A stretch of DNA of 48,230 bases. Source: Actinomycetota bacterium. GTDB lineage: Bacteria; Actinomycetota; Acidimicrobiia; Acidimicrobiales; Ilumatobacteraceae. Position 1 is the stretch's first letter. Every line of letters starts with the position of its first letter. The DNA is taken from positions 1 through 48,230 of the forward strand of contig WLGW01000004.1 in the NCBI GenBank assembly GCA_009703055.1, given 5' to 3'. A model generated the notes under the pieces. That model made no database searches, was not told where the DNA came from, and was given only the letters and a program-made list of their open reading frames with translations. This document shows positions 1 through 9,011 of this stretch, in pieces. Both the position numbers and the translations under genes were made by a program.

Positions 1-96
1 AGTAAGTCTGGAGAAAGAAGGTTGGGTCACAGAATCCGGCTCACGCCGGTTGCCTCCGCGGACCGCCCTTCCTTCGAGGACTGGTTTTTCGCACGC

Positions 97-228
97 AAGC
101 TCAGGCGACCGGACTTGTCAGTGCAGAGTTACCTCTGTCTGAACCACCGTTGCGGGACAGTGCCGGAATCTCACCGGACTTCGCTGTTGCTTGCGCAACA
201 CCCCTATTGGGATGCGGTTATGACCGTA
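97..228 (-). ncRNA. Cobalamin (B12) riboswitch
   Basis: Read on the minus strand, the segment carries the most conserved blocks of the B12 riboswitch in the right order. First comes the B12-box-like stem block GTCCGGTGAGATTCCGG (about 182-166). It is followed by CACTGTCCCGCAACGGTG, then CACTGA, and near the 3' end AGTCCGGTCGCCTGAG, the counterpart of the consensus AGTCAGGANACCTGCC. The order and spacing fit the compact class of this family. RNA on this strand runs toward position 1, so the controlled gene lies off the left edge; B12-dependent or B12-replaceable enzymes and cobalt or B12 transport are the usual targets. Further downstream, at about 38-51, a CCGGC/GCCGG hairpin follows a GGAGG and may belong to the expression platform. 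Exact ends are estimates. Confidence 0.88.
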
Positions 229-239
229 GCACTTCCGAG

Positions 240-263
240 AGAGTCCGTAGAAAAACAGACTCT
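240..263 (-). terminator. Hairpin between aminotransferase stop and riboswitch
   Basis: A 9-base-pair stem with one mismatch (AGAGTCCGT with ACAGACTCT, six-base loop) lies about 30 bases past the aminotransferase stop and just before the riboswitch. There is no U-run, so it is a weak terminator candidate that would insulate the riboswitch transcript from the upstream gene. Confidence 0.35.
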
Positions 264-292
264 ATGAAATTCAAAAGCGATACAAAGTCTGG

Positions 293-1501
293 TTACTTCA
301 CGAGGTCGATGATGCGCTGGACGCCATCGACCAAGTCTTCATCGCTGAGAGCGAAGGAGAAACGCATAAAGCCTGGGGTACCAAAAGCTTCACCGGGAAC
401 AACCGCGACCTGCACCTCATTGAGAATGAGATCGGCGAGTTCCAATGTGGTGGTGGCTTTCTTTCCGCGGATGTCGCGATTCAACAGCGCAGAGAAGTTT
501 GGATAGCAGTAGAACGCACCTTGTGGCTCCATGCATGTGACGCCAGGAATGCTGGTGAGCATCTTGTGCATCAACTTGCCACGACGCTCAAACGCTTCGC
601 GCATCATGTACACGGCTGAGAGGTCACCACTAACGGCAGCAAGTGCGGCCATCTGCGCAACGTTCGACACGTTCGATGTTGCATGTGACTGGAAGTTGAT
701 GCTCGCCTTAATGATGTCCTTCGGACCGATCATCCAGCCAACACGCCAGCCTGTCATCGCATATGTTTTTGCAACACCATTGAGGATGATGCACTGCTCA
801 GCGAGTTCAGGAACAACTGTGGGCATCGACACAAACTTGTTGTCGCCATACGTGAGATGCTCGTAGATCTCATCGGTGATGACCCAGACCTTGTTCTTCA
901 CTGCCCATTCACCAATGGCGCGCACTTCTGATTCTGGATACACAGAACCTGATGGGTTGTCAGGCGAAACGAAAAGCAATGCCTTCGTCTTTGGTGTAAG
1001 TGCAGCATCAAGTTGTGCAACGGTGACGCGGAAGCCATTTACTTCCTCAGTGTCGATGACCTTTGCAACGCCACCGGCAAGCGAGATTGCTTCAGGGTAT
1101 GTGGTCCAGAACGGAGCGGGACAGATGATCTCATCACCTTCATCGCACAATGCTGCGAATGCTGTGAACACTGCGTGCTTTCCGCCGTTGGTGACGAGCA
1201 CCTGGTCTGCGGTGCATGCAAAGCCGCTATCGCGCATTGTCTTGACTGCGATGGCTTCACGAAGCTCTGGCAAACCAGCAGCGGGCGTGTAGCGATGGTT
1301 CTTCACCTCGGAGCACGCCTTGATGGCTGCTTCCACGATGTGAGCCGGGGTTGGGAAGTCGGGCTCGCCTGCACCGAAACCGATGACATTCTCGCCCTTG
1401 GCCTTCAGGGCCTTGGCCTTGGCGTCCACCGCAAGGGTGGCGGACTCGGCAATAGCGCCGAGGCGGGCGGAAATACGTCGCAATTCTGTTGGACCAGGCA
1501 T
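293..1501 (-). CDS. Pyridoxal-phosphate aspartate/aromatic aminotransferase, class I
   Basis: Fold-type I aminotransferase of the AspC/AAT group, predicted to move the amino group of aspartate (or a related amino acid) to 2-oxoglutarate in the cytoplasm. The 402-residue length is typical. Visible signatures are [12 protein letters not shown] near the N terminus, NGGKHAVF in the cofactor-phosphate region, [17 protein letters not shown], and [16 protein letters not shown], which holds the Schiff-base lysine. The C-terminal RFSFALSDE supplies the substrate-binding arginine. I place the start at the ATG at 1501, giving MPGPTELRR; an in-frame extension to 1825 runs antisense through serC and has no family resemblance. 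The start faces that of serC with only 18 bases between. Substrate preference among Asp, Tyr and Phe cannot be told from the sequence. Confidence 0.93.
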   Translation of the reverse strand: MPGPTELRRISARLGAIAESATLAVDAKAKALKAKGENVIGFGAGEPDFPTPAHIVEAAIKACSEVKNHRYTPAAGLPELREAIAVKTMRDSGFACTADQVLVTNGGKHAVFTAFAALCDEGDEIICPAPFWTTYPEAISLAGGVAKVIDTEEVNGFRVTVAQLDAALTPKTKALLFVSPDNPSGSVYPESEVRAIGEWAVKNKVWVITDEIYEHLTYGDNKFVSMPTVVPELAEQCIILNGVAKTYAMTGWRVGWMIGPKDIIKASINFQSHATSNVSNVAQMAALAAVSGDLSAVYMMREAFERRGKLMHKMLTSIPGVTCMEPQGAFYCYPNFSALLNRDIRGKKATTTLELADLILNEVQVAVVPGEAFGTPGFMRFSFALSDEDLVDGVQRIIDLVK

Positions 1502-1519
1502 AAATGAAAGGATGACAGG

Positions 1520-2647
1520 GTGAGCGATAAGAACCAACTTGATTTCAAGATTCCTGCCAACCTTCTCCCTCAAGATGGTCGATTTGGCTGCGGACCTTCC
1601 AAAGTTCGCCCCGATCAGCTGACTGCGGTGATGGATCGAATGACATCCGTCATGGGCACCTCGCACCGCCAGGCGCCTGTGAAGAACATCGTGGGCTCGG
1701 TTCGCAGCGGTCTCATGAGTCTCTTCAATCTTCCGGAGGGCTGGGAGATCGTCATGGGTAATGGCGGCTCCACCGTGTTCTGGGATGTTGCAACGTTTGG
1801 CCTTATTCGCGAGCGCAGCCATCACCTCGTGTTCGGAGAGTTCTCATCAAAGTTTGCTGAAGCATCTGCTGCAGCACCGCATCTGGGCGACCCTGTTGTT
1901 GTCTCTTCCGACCCAGGCATGCATCCAGAGCCATCCGCTGACGCATCGTGTGATGTGTACGCATACCCGCACAACGAAACGTCGACTGGTGTCGCGATGA
2001 CACCGGTTCGTCCTGCAAAAGACGGACTCGTTGTTGTTGATGCAACATCTGCTGCAGGCGGTCTTCTGTGGGACCCAGCAAATGTTGATGTGTACTACTT
2101 CGCTCCGCAGAAGTGTTTCGCATCTGACGGTGGCTTGTGGCTTGCTGCATGCTCCCCTGCCGCGATTGAGCGCATTCGTGAAATCAAAGCATCGAAGCGT
2201 TGGATGCCTGCATCTCTTGACCTTTCCATTGCACTTGACAACTCTGTTGCGAATCAGACGTACAACACACCCGCGCTTGCCACGCTCATCATGTTGGACG
2301 AGCAGGTGAAGTGGATGAACACAAACGGTGGTCTTTCATGGGCTGCTGGTCGTTCTGCACAATCTGCAGAAACCCTGTACTCCTGGGCTGCTGCCAGCAA
2401 TTACGCCACGCCGTTCGTGACGAACCCTGCGCATCGTTCTGATGTTGTGGGAACAATCGACCTTGAAGGCGTTGACGCCAACCAGATCAGCGCCATCCTT
2501 CGCGCCAACGGTGTTGTTGATACCGACAGCTACCGCAAACTGGGTCGCAATCAATTGCGCGTGGGTATGTTCCCCGCCATTGACCCCGCTGATGTTGCCG
2601 CACTGACGAAGTGCATTGACGTAGTGGTCGACCACTTACGTTCGTAG
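1520..2647 (+). CDS. serC: Phosphoserine aminotransferase
   Basis: Converts 3-phosphohydroxypyruvate and glutamate to phosphoserine, the second step of serine synthesis, in the cytoplasm. The 375-residue protein is of the actinobacterial type. It opens the fold with [13 protein letters not shown], then [36 protein letters not shown] and [11 protein letters not shown], and carries the cofactor lysine in [13 protein letters not shown]. The start is a GTG; AAAGGA lies seven bases before it, and AAGGAT six bases before it could instead be a degenerate -10 box of a leaderless transcript. The next gene begins 11 bases after the stop on the same strand. The divergent aminotransferase starts 18 bases away, so the promoters must overlap one another or the coding regions. 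Confidence 0.95.
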   Translation: MSDKNQLDFKIPANLLPQDGRFGCGPSKVRPDQLTAVMDRMTSVMGTSHRQAPVKNIVGSVRSGLMSLFNLPEGWEIVMGNGGSTVFWDVATFGLIRERSHHLVFGEFSSKFAEASAAAPHLGDPVVVSSDPGMHPEPSADASCDVYAYPHNETSTGVAMTPVRPAKDGLVVVDATSAAGGLLWDPANVDVYYFAPQKCFASDGGLWLAACSPAAIERIREIKASKRWMPASLDLSIALDNSVANQTYNTPALATLIMLDEQVKWMNTNGGLSWAAGRSAQSAETLYSWAAASNYATPFVTNPAHRSDVVGTIDLEGVDANQISAILRANGVVDTDSYRKLGRNQLRVGMFPAIDPADVAALTKCIDVVVDHLRS

Positions 2648-2658
2648 ATTGTTACGCA

Positions 2659-3537
2659 ATGCCTCTGTCAGTCGAAGAAGTCCTCGAAACCTATTGGGAT
2701 GACATTGAGCCATTGCGCAACCCTGTGATGTTGGTGGCACTCCGTGGCCTCTTCGACATCGGTGGTGTTGCAACATCGGCACTTGATTGGATGTTGAAGG
2801 AACGCGATTTCGCCGTTGTTGCAGATATCGACCCTGACCCGTTCTTTGACTTCACACAAGAACGCCCCGAAGTATTCACCGATACTGACGGTGACCGCCA
2901 GATTCGTTGGCCAGAAAACGAGTTCACCGTTATTCGTTACCCCGAGGGGGCGCGCGACATGGTGGTACTCAACGGCGTGGAGCCACATGTTTCCTGGGCT
3001 GTCTTTACTCAGTCCGTTGTGGAAGTCGCAAAGGGCCTTGGTTGCACATTGGTGATCAGCCTCGGTGCTGCTGCCGAGCAAGTGCCGCACTCACGTGTTC
3101 CTTTTGTTGTGGGCAGCACAACAAACTCAGATTTGGCTTCGCGACTGGGGCTGAGCCGTCCGCAATACCAAGGCCCTACTGGTGTTGCCGGCGTATTGCT
3201 CGATGCACTTGATCAGGCAAAGATTCCCAACATCAGTCTGCGCGTCGGCGTTCCGCATTACCTGATGCATGCACAACATCCGAAGAGTGCAGCTGCGTTA
3301 TTGCAACACCTGCAACACGTATTGGGCATTCCCACTGATCACGCGAACTTGCAACAAGAGATCAGCCGTTGGCAAGAACTGCACGATGCTGCTGTTGAAG
3401 GTGACCCACAAGCGTCTGCGTACGTGCAGATGCTTGAGCATCGTCACGACCAACTTGTCGAACAGAACATGCCTTCTGGCGATGACTTAGCGGCAGAACT
3501 TGAAGAGTTCCTGCGCAATCAATCCGACGACGAATAA
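2659..3537 (+). CDS. PAC2 family protein
   Basis: A 292-residue protein of the PAC2 (proteasome assembly chaperone 2-like) family, the actinobacterial branch. Recognisable stretches are LRNPVMLVALRGLFDIGGVA at the N terminus, a central GLGCTLVISLGAAAEQVPHSR, and GPTGVAGVLLDALDQAKIP followed by VGVPHYLMHAQHPKSAAALL. The last third is predicted to be helical and charged, as in the family. In archaea and eukaryotes the fold assists proteasome assembly; in actinobacteria the role is not settled, so only the family is claimed. It follows serC by 11 bases and is probably cotranscribed. A TAGATT box lies eight bases before the ATG, overlapping the serC stop codon, and could give an additional start of transcription. 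Confidence 0.85.
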   Translation: MPLSVEEVLETYWDDIEPLRNPVMLVALRGLFDIGGVATSALDWMLKERDFAVVADIDPDPFFDFTQERPEVFTDTDGDRQIRWPENEFTVIRYPEGARDMVVLNGVEPHVSWAVFTQSVVEVAKGLGCTLVISLGAAAEQVPHSRVPFVVGSTTNSDLASRLGLSRPQYQGPTGVAGVLLDALDQAKIPNISLRVGVPHYLMHAQHPKSAAALLQHLQHVLGIPTDHANLQQEISRWQELHDAAVEGDPQASAYVQMLEHRHDQLVEQNMPSGDDLAAELEEFLRNQSDDE

Positions 3538-3538
3538 T

Positions 3539-3580
3539 CAAACACCCAAATCCGTGCATTGATGCACACATGCTGTTTGA
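3539..3580 (+). terminator. Nested inverted repeats after the PAC2 gene
   Basis: TCAAACA and TGTTTGA form an outer seven-base pair of arms, with a perfect inner hairpin GTGCA-TTGA-TGCAC inside. No U-run follows. It either ends the serC-PAC2 transcript or is an operator for hicB, whose -10 box starts 20 bases further on. Confidence 0.35.
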
Positions 3581-3599
3581 TGACAATTCAAATCAGTTC

Positions 3600-3605
3600 T
3601 ATCCT
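3600..3605 (+). promoter_or_regulatory. -10 box of hicB (leaderless layout)
   Basis: TATCCT seven bases before the hicB ATG, with no ribosome-binding site between them. Confidence 0.45.
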
Positions 3606-3612
3606 TTCCCCT

Positions 3613-3828
3613 ATGCAACTCACTGCCGTTATTTGGCCAGATCCATCCGGTGGTTATTGCTCGCTCAATCTTGAGACTGGCACCACAACACAAGGTGTTT
3701 CTGTTGAAGATGCACTCGCGAATCTTGAAGAAGCCACGTCGCTGTATTTGGAGGAAAGTCCGTTAGACGGCAAGCCTTCAATCACAGGCGCATTCGTGAC
3801 TACCTTTAACGTTCCGACAATTGGTTAG
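3613..3828 (+). CDS. hicB: HicB-family antitoxin, orphan
   Basis: A 71-residue protein that matches the partial RNase H-like fold of HicB antitoxins. It has an N-terminal strand MQLTAVIWPD followed by GGYCSLN, then TTTQGVSVEDALANLEEATSLYLEE, the family signature for the strand-loop-helix. There is no added DNA-binding domain. In intact modules HicB binds and silences the HicA ribonuclease and often represses its own promoter. I choose the ATG at 3613 because the family fold starts there; the in-frame extension back to 3559 adds unrelated residues. The TATCCT box seven bases upstream suggests leaderless expression. The partner gene should follow directly, but only its 3' end remains (next entry), so this antitoxin has no evident local target. 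Confidence 0.8.
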   Translation: MQLTAVIWPDPSGGYCSLNLETGTTTQGVSVEDALANLEEATSLYLEESPLDGKPSITGAFVTTFNVPTIG

Positions 3829-3857
3829 GCCGCCCCTGAAACAGGGAACGTTAAAGG
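3813..3857. repeat. 13-base perfect inverted repeat at the hicB 3' end
   Basis: CCTTTAACGTTCC (3813-3825) and its exact reverse complement (3845-3857) are separated by 19 bases. The hairpin spans the hicB stop codon and the start of the hicA remnant. It may act as a terminator between convergent hicB and metY or mark the deletion junction. Confidence 0.6.
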
Positions 3858-3919
3858 GCGTCTGCGAGCAAGCCGGTATTACCCAGCAGCAACTCACAGA
3901 CGCCCTCAAAAAGCGTTAG
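3830..3919 (+). pseudogene. hicA: hicA toxin remnant (C-terminal codons only)
   Basis: Directly after the hicB stop, in the next reading frame, lie about 30 codons ending in TAG at 3917-3919. They spell the end of a HicA (YcfA-like) toxin: LKQGTLKGVCEQAGIT, then about ten more residues ending in ALKKR. The family C terminus has the pattern L-x-x-GTL-x-x-I-x-x-QAGI-[ST]. The N-terminal part, with the GSH catalytic histidine and the RNA-binding strands, is missing. No start codon or ribosome-binding site precedes the fragment in frame, and an in-frame TGA lies shortly upstream. I infer an internal deletion that removed the active half of the toxin and left hicB intact. The identification rests on motif reading of a short segment. 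Confidence 0.68.
3855..3906. terminator. Inverted repeat between hicB/hicA remnant and metY
   Basis: AGGGCGTCTG (3855-3864) pairs perfectly with CAGACGCCCT (3897-3906) across a 32-base loop, 17 bases past the metY stop on the minus strand. Three bases are shared with the preceding hairpin, so the two structures exclude each other. It lies between convergent genes and could serve both as a terminator. Confidence 0.45.
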
Positions 3920-3922
3920 TGC

Positions 3923-5236
3923 TTAGCGGATTGCGGCGAAGCCCAATTCCAAGTCAGCGATGATGTCGTTAATGGATTCAAGTCCGACCGACAAACGCAC
4001 GAGTCCTGGAGCAACACCAGCGGAGCGCTGCTCTTCTTCCGTGAGCTGGCTGTGTGTTGTTGATGCTGGGTGAATCACCAAGCTGCGCACATCACCAATG
4101 TTTGCAACGTGGCTGTGCAACTGCAGTGCTTCGGTGAACTTCTGGCCAGCCTCACGACCGCCTTCCAACTCAACTGCGATCACGGAACCGAATCCCTTGC
4201 CGCCGAAGTACTTCTTTGCACGCTCGTGCCATGGGCTTGTTGGCAAACCTGCGTAGTTGATACCGACGACTTCGCTCTGCTTCTGCAAGAAGTCAACAAC
4301 CTTGGCTGCGTTCTCCCAGTGACGGTCCATACGCAACGACAATGTTTCAACACCCTGCAAGATGCTCCATGCATTGAATGGGCTTGCCGACATACCGAGG
4401 TCGCGCAACATCTGCACGCGTGCCTTGATGATGTACGAACCTGCACCAAGTGCTGGCCAGTACGACAGACCGTGGTAGCTGGGGTCTGGCTCGGTGAAGT
4501 TCGGGAATCGACCACTTGCGGCGAAGTCAAACTTTCCGCCGTCAATGATTGCGCCGGCGATTGCTGTGCCGTGACCACCAAGGAACTTGGTTGCAGAGTG
4601 CACGACAATGTCGGCTCCCCACTCCAACGGACGAATGCCGTACGGAGTTGGAACAGTGTTGTCGAGCATCAATGGAATGCCCGCTTCGTGTCCAACCTCT
4701 GAGACGCCTTCGATGTCGAATACGTCATTCTTTGGGTTTGCAAGAACTTCACCGAAGAACAACTTGGTGTTCGGACGAATAGCTGCTTTCCACTGTGCAA
4801 GGTCATGTGGATCATCAACGAAGGTGACCTCAATTCCCATCTTCGGGAATGTGTAGTGCAGCAAGTTGTATGTACCGCCGTACAGCGATGGCGAAGCAAC
4901 AATGTGCGCGCCAGCTTCAGCCAACGTGAGGATGGCGAGAGTTGCAGCGCTTTGACCCGATGACACAACAAGTGCTCCGGGAAGACCCACTGCAGTGGCG
5001 GTGCCACCTTCGAGGTCTGACAAGCGAGCTTCAAGAACACCGGTGGTGGGGTTCATGAGGCGGGTGTAGATGTTGCCGATCTCTGCAAGTGCGAAAAGGT
5101 TCGCAGCGTGCTGACTGTCGCGGAACTGATACGAGGTTGTTTGGTAGATGGGAACAGCGCGAGCACCTGTGGTGGGGTCTGGCTGCTGTCCTGCGTGAAT
5201 CTGACGGGTTTCAAAACCCCAATTGGCGTTACTCAT
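3923..5236 (-). CDS. metY: O-acetylhomoserine sulfhydrylase (aminocarboxypropyltransferase)
   Basis: Cytoplasmic PLP enzyme of the Cys/Met metabolism family that makes homocysteine from O-acetylhomoserine and sulfide, a step of methionine synthesis. The 437 residues match MetY, which is longer than MetB or MetZ. Signatures: FETRQIHAGQQPDPTTGARA and VPIYQTTSYQF at the N terminus, RLMNPTTGVLEARLSDLEGG, VVSSGQSAATLAI, LMLDNTVPTPYGIRPLEWGAD, the Schiff-base lysine in VVHSATKFLGGHGTAIAG, and the C-terminal VRLSVGLESINDIIADLE. The start is the ATG at 5236, giving MSNANWGFETRQIH. TAGGGT lies seven bases before it and there is no Shine-Dalgarno, so a leaderless message is likely. No SAM riboswitch was recognised upstream. 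Confidence 0.94.
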   Translation of the reverse strand: MSNANWGFETRQIHAGQQPDPTTGARAVPIYQTTSYQFRDSQHAANLFALAEIGNIYTRLMNPTTGVLEARLSDLEGGTATAVGLPGALVVSSGQSAATLAILTLAEAGAHIVASPSLYGGTYNLLHYTFPKMGIEVTFVDDPHDLAQWKAAIRPNTKLFFGEVLANPKNDVFDIEGVSEVGHEAGIPLMLDNTVPTPYGIRPLEWGADIVVHSATKFLGGHGTAIAGAIIDGGKFDFAASGRFPNFTEPDPSYHGLSYWPALGAGSYIIKARVQMLRDLGMSASPFNAWSILQGVETLSLRMDRHWENAAKVVDFLQKQSEVVGINYAGLPTSPWHERAKKYFGGKGFGSVIAVELEGGREAGQKFTEALQLHSHVANIGDVRSLVIHPASTTHSQLTEEEQRSAGVAPGLVRLSVGLESINDIIADLELGFAAIR

Positions 5237-5243
5237 GGCGCGA

Positions 5244-5249
5244 ACCCTA
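5244..5249 (-). promoter_or_regulatory. -10 box of metY (leaderless layout)
   Basis: TAGGGT on the minus strand, seven bases before the metY ATG. The inverted repeat at 5256-5281 sits just upstream, where -35 recognition or a repressor would fall. Confidence 0.45.
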
Positions 5250-5255
5250 TCTGCC

Positions 5256-5281
5256 AATTCCCGACCTAACAAGTCGGAATT
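5256..5281 (-). repeat. Inverted repeat between surface protein gene and metY
   Basis: AATT-CCGAC and GTCGG-AATT form a nine-base-pair stem with one bulged base and a seven-base loop. It starts about ten bases past the stop of the upstream gene and ends six bases before the metY -10 box. No U-run follows. It could end the upstream transcript or be an operator for metY. Confidence 0.45.
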
Positions 5282-5290
5282 AGCCAGCCG

Positions 5291-7285
5291 TCACATTTCC
5301 ACTGCTGCGCGGCGGCGTCGACGTTGGGCAGGTAACAACAGCCCACCCACGACCGCTAATGCGATGGGCAAAACAATGAGCCAGACGGCAACACCAGGAC
5401 CAGAGTCCCACTCACCCACATTGATGCCAATAGCCAACGTCGCCGGTTTGCCATCAATAGTTTGAGCAACGATCACCACACGGTGCGCACCCTCTGGTGC
5501 ATTCTTCGGAATGGTGAACGATCCCGTCACTGCGCCATCCGCGCCGACTTTGGATGTACCCAACAACACCGGAGTAGAGAACAACCAAGCTTCCATCTTG
5601 GTTCCCGGCTTGAAACCTGCGAGCTTGATGCGCACCGTGTCACCACTGTTTAATCGCACGTTGCCGTCATCATCGAGTGCCATCTGAGAACCATCGGGGT
5701 TCAACCCACCAACAACTGCTTTCAATGCGCCAACAGAAACAACGAGTTGGTTATTCGCACGTTCAACTGTTGCAGTTTCTGTTTTCCCACCAACGTTCAC
5801 AGCAGCAGACCCTGCAACAACCGATGGAGCAGACGGCGCTTTGGGCACAACTGTGCCTGAAGGCTTCACAGTCGTCGTGGTTGTTGCTGCAGAGAGCAGT
5901 GGCGTCTTTGTTGACGGTGATGATTTTGATGTTCCAGTAACCAACGGGATTTGTGATTGACCAACAGGAACAGTCGTGACAGGAACCACTGATGTTGATG
6001 GCGCAACTACAACAATGTCAAGTGCCGGTGGTGCAGTTGTGGTGGTGATAGTGGAAGACACTGCTGGTGCTGTTGTAGTGGTGACAACTGATGACGCTGA
6101 CAATGTAAGAGATACTGCGAGCCATTTGTATGTTCCTCCACAGGGATCACCAAACACTCCGTTATCAGCACTGATAGTTACCGAGTTTTCGCCAACCACT
6201 AACGGAAGCAAGATTGCTCGTGTGTTCGACTCGTGACAATCGCCCGCCGCATACGAGCCATATGCTCCGCTCGGCGTGCCATATGAGGCGTAGGCAACAT
6301 CGGTAAACGTACGCCCAGCGGGAGCTGTGAGAGTTGCGTTATATCCTTCATAGATCACCGCATAGGTGGAAACGGTGCGTGTAAATCGAAGAATGACAAC
6401 ACCAGAGCCTCCGCGTGCTCCAAGACCACCGGCCACACTTCCACCAGCACCGCCACCGCCACCGCCGTGTCCATTCAGTCCCGCAGTAGGAGTTTCATCT
6501 CCTCGACGGCTTCCTGCGCCACCGCCACCGCTACCGCCATCTCCAGCATTGTTGCTATCGCCGCCGCCACCACCGCCGCCACCGAAGACGAGCAGTTCTT
6601 GAAAATTCAGATCAATGTCGCTGGAGAAACCATCTCCTCCGTTGCCGCCCACGTTTGATCCGCCGGAACCACCTGCAGAGGAAGCGCCGCCGCCACCGCC
6701 ACCGCCAAAACCGCCGTTGAGTTTTGCGCCACCGTTGTTTCCTTGTGATGGAGAAGTTGTTGCGATTGCACCTTGGGCCCCGCCCCAACGGTTCGCAGCT
6801 CGTCCACCTGCAGATCCGCCATCGGCGCCAGCAGTATTGTCAATGCTTCCGCCACCGCCACCGCCGCGCGCAACCAAAGAGGCAAAACTCGAGTTACCGC
6901 CATTGGATGCGACAGATGACGCGTTCACCGCACCGGCACCACCATTACCAACAACAATGTTCATGGAAGCGCCAGGCGTCACCGTGATGTTCTGATCGTG
7001 AATGACGCCACCGCCGCCGCCACCGCCACCGTTGTCGGAACCTCCGCCACCGCCACCTGCAACGATTAAGGCGCGCACAGAGGTCACTCCCGATGGAACC
7101 GTCCATTGACATGTTCCCGTCGTGCGAAAGGTCAAAATTGTTTCTGTATCGGTACCGCGCTCATTAGGGACGCAGGCTGCAGCGTGCACCACCGAAGACG
7201 ACATGACCTGTGCAGTAAATGGCGCAAACACGACTGCAGAGCATGCGAGTACCTTGCGAAAACCACGTGAGCGATGAGTGAACAT
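5291..7285 (-). CDS. Secreted, membrane-anchored glycine-rich protein with rhamnose/galactose-lectin-like domain
   Basis: A 664-residue surface protein. Residues 1-37 form a signal peptide. Residues 48-300 are a glycine-rich domain with many runs of five to eight glycines, opening with the strand LTFRTTGTCQWTVPSGVTSV typical of bacterial glycine-rich domain proteins. Residues 308-396 resemble the SUEL-type (Gal_Lectin) domain: AYASYGTPSG, GDCHESN and NGVFGDPCGGTYKWLAV match its F-x-[DG]-DPC-x-GTYK-x-L core. A Thr/Ser/Pro linker (397-490) leads to a beta-rich domain (about 490-625). The C terminus has one membrane helix (632-651) followed by QRRRRR. No LPXTG sorting signal is present. Transcription is probably leaderless: TATACT lies six bases before the ATG. 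Carbohydrate binding is inferred from the lectin-like segment; the ligand is unknown. Confidence 0.85.
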   Translation of the reverse strand: MFTHRSRGFRKVLACSAVVFAPFTAQVMSSSVVHAAACVPNERGTDTETILTFRTTGTCQWTVPSGVTSVRALIVAGGGGGGSDNGGGGGGGGVIHDQNITVTPGASMNIVVGNGGAGAVNASSVASNGGNSSFASLVARGGGGGGSIDNTAGADGGSAGGRAANRWGGAQGAIATTSPSQGNNGGAKLNGGFGGGGGGGASSAGGSGGSNVGGNGGDGFSSDIDLNFQELLVFGGGGGGGGDSNNAGDGGSGGGGAGSRRGDETPTAGLNGHGGGGGGAGGSVAGGLGARGGSGVVILRFTRTVSTYAVIYEGYNATLTAPAGRTFTDVAYASYGTPSGAYGSYAAGDCHESNTRAILLPLVVGENSVTISADNGVFGDPCGGTYKWLAVSLTLSASSVVTTTTAPAVSSTITTTTAPPALDIVVVAPSTSVVPVTTVPVGQSQIPLVTGTSKSSPSTKTPLLSAATTTTTVKPSGTVVPKAPSAPSVVAGSAAVNVGGKTETATVERANNQLVVSVGALKAVVGGLNPDGSQMALDDDGNVRLNSGDTVRIKLAGFKPGTKMEAWLFSTPVLLGTSKVGADGAVTGSFTIPKNAPEGAHRVVIVAQTIDGKPATLAIGINVGEWDSGPGVAVWLIVLPIALAVVGGLLLPAQRRRRRAAVEM

Positions 7286-7291
7286 TTGCTC

Positions 7292-7297
7292 AGTATA
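7292..7297 (-). promoter_or_regulatory. -10 box of the glycine-rich protein gene
   Basis: TATACT on the minus strand, six bases before the ATG, close to the sigma-A consensus TATAAT. No Shine-Dalgarno lies between, so the first transcribed base should be at or next to the start codon. Confidence 0.6.
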
Positions 7298-7353
7298 GAC
7301 AGACCTTGACTGTTCGAATTTTGGTGTGTGTTCTTAGGGTGGTGGTGAGAGCG

Positions 7354-7392
7354 AAAAGCAAAAGGAGCGCCACCCGAAGGTGACGCTCCTTT
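7354..7392 (-). terminator. Intrinsic terminator of the ilvBNC operon
   Basis: On the minus strand a long GC-rich stem (AAAGGAGCG, one mismatch, CACC, loop, GGTG, CGCTCCTTT) with a UUCG loop is followed by TTTTGCTTTT. It begins 34 bases past the ilvC stop. It is the clearest rho-independent terminator in the window. Confidence 0.9.
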
Positions 7393-7425
7393 GGAAAGTC
7401 TTCGTTGTGCGAAGAGGAAGCGAAA

Positions 7426-9007
<1,582 letters not shown>

Positions 9008-9011
<4 letters not shown>

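Noticed and set aside
1-65. ACAGAATCCGGCT on the plus strand resembles the conserved 3' block of RNase P RNA (ACAGAANCCGGCTTA).
   Set aside because: The following TCA breaks the conserved TTA, the preceding 29 bases lack the usual AGATGAATG region, and the 5' half would lie outside the window. The segment is equally explained as part of the riboswitch expression platform.
22-506. Plus-strand open frames over the riboswitch and aminotransferase end.
   Set aside because: They run antisense to a conserved RNA and a clear gene and show no family features.
5291-5420. LPXTG-type sorting signal at the C terminus of the glycine-rich protein, as a sortase substrate.
   Set aside because: The helix is followed by an arginine cluster, but no LPXTG, LAXTG or similar motif precedes it.
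6366-6995. Long proline-rich plus-strand frames opposite the glycine-rich gene.
   Set aside because: Poly-Pro is the mirror of poly-Gly codons on the other strand; there is no start signal and no recognisable protein.
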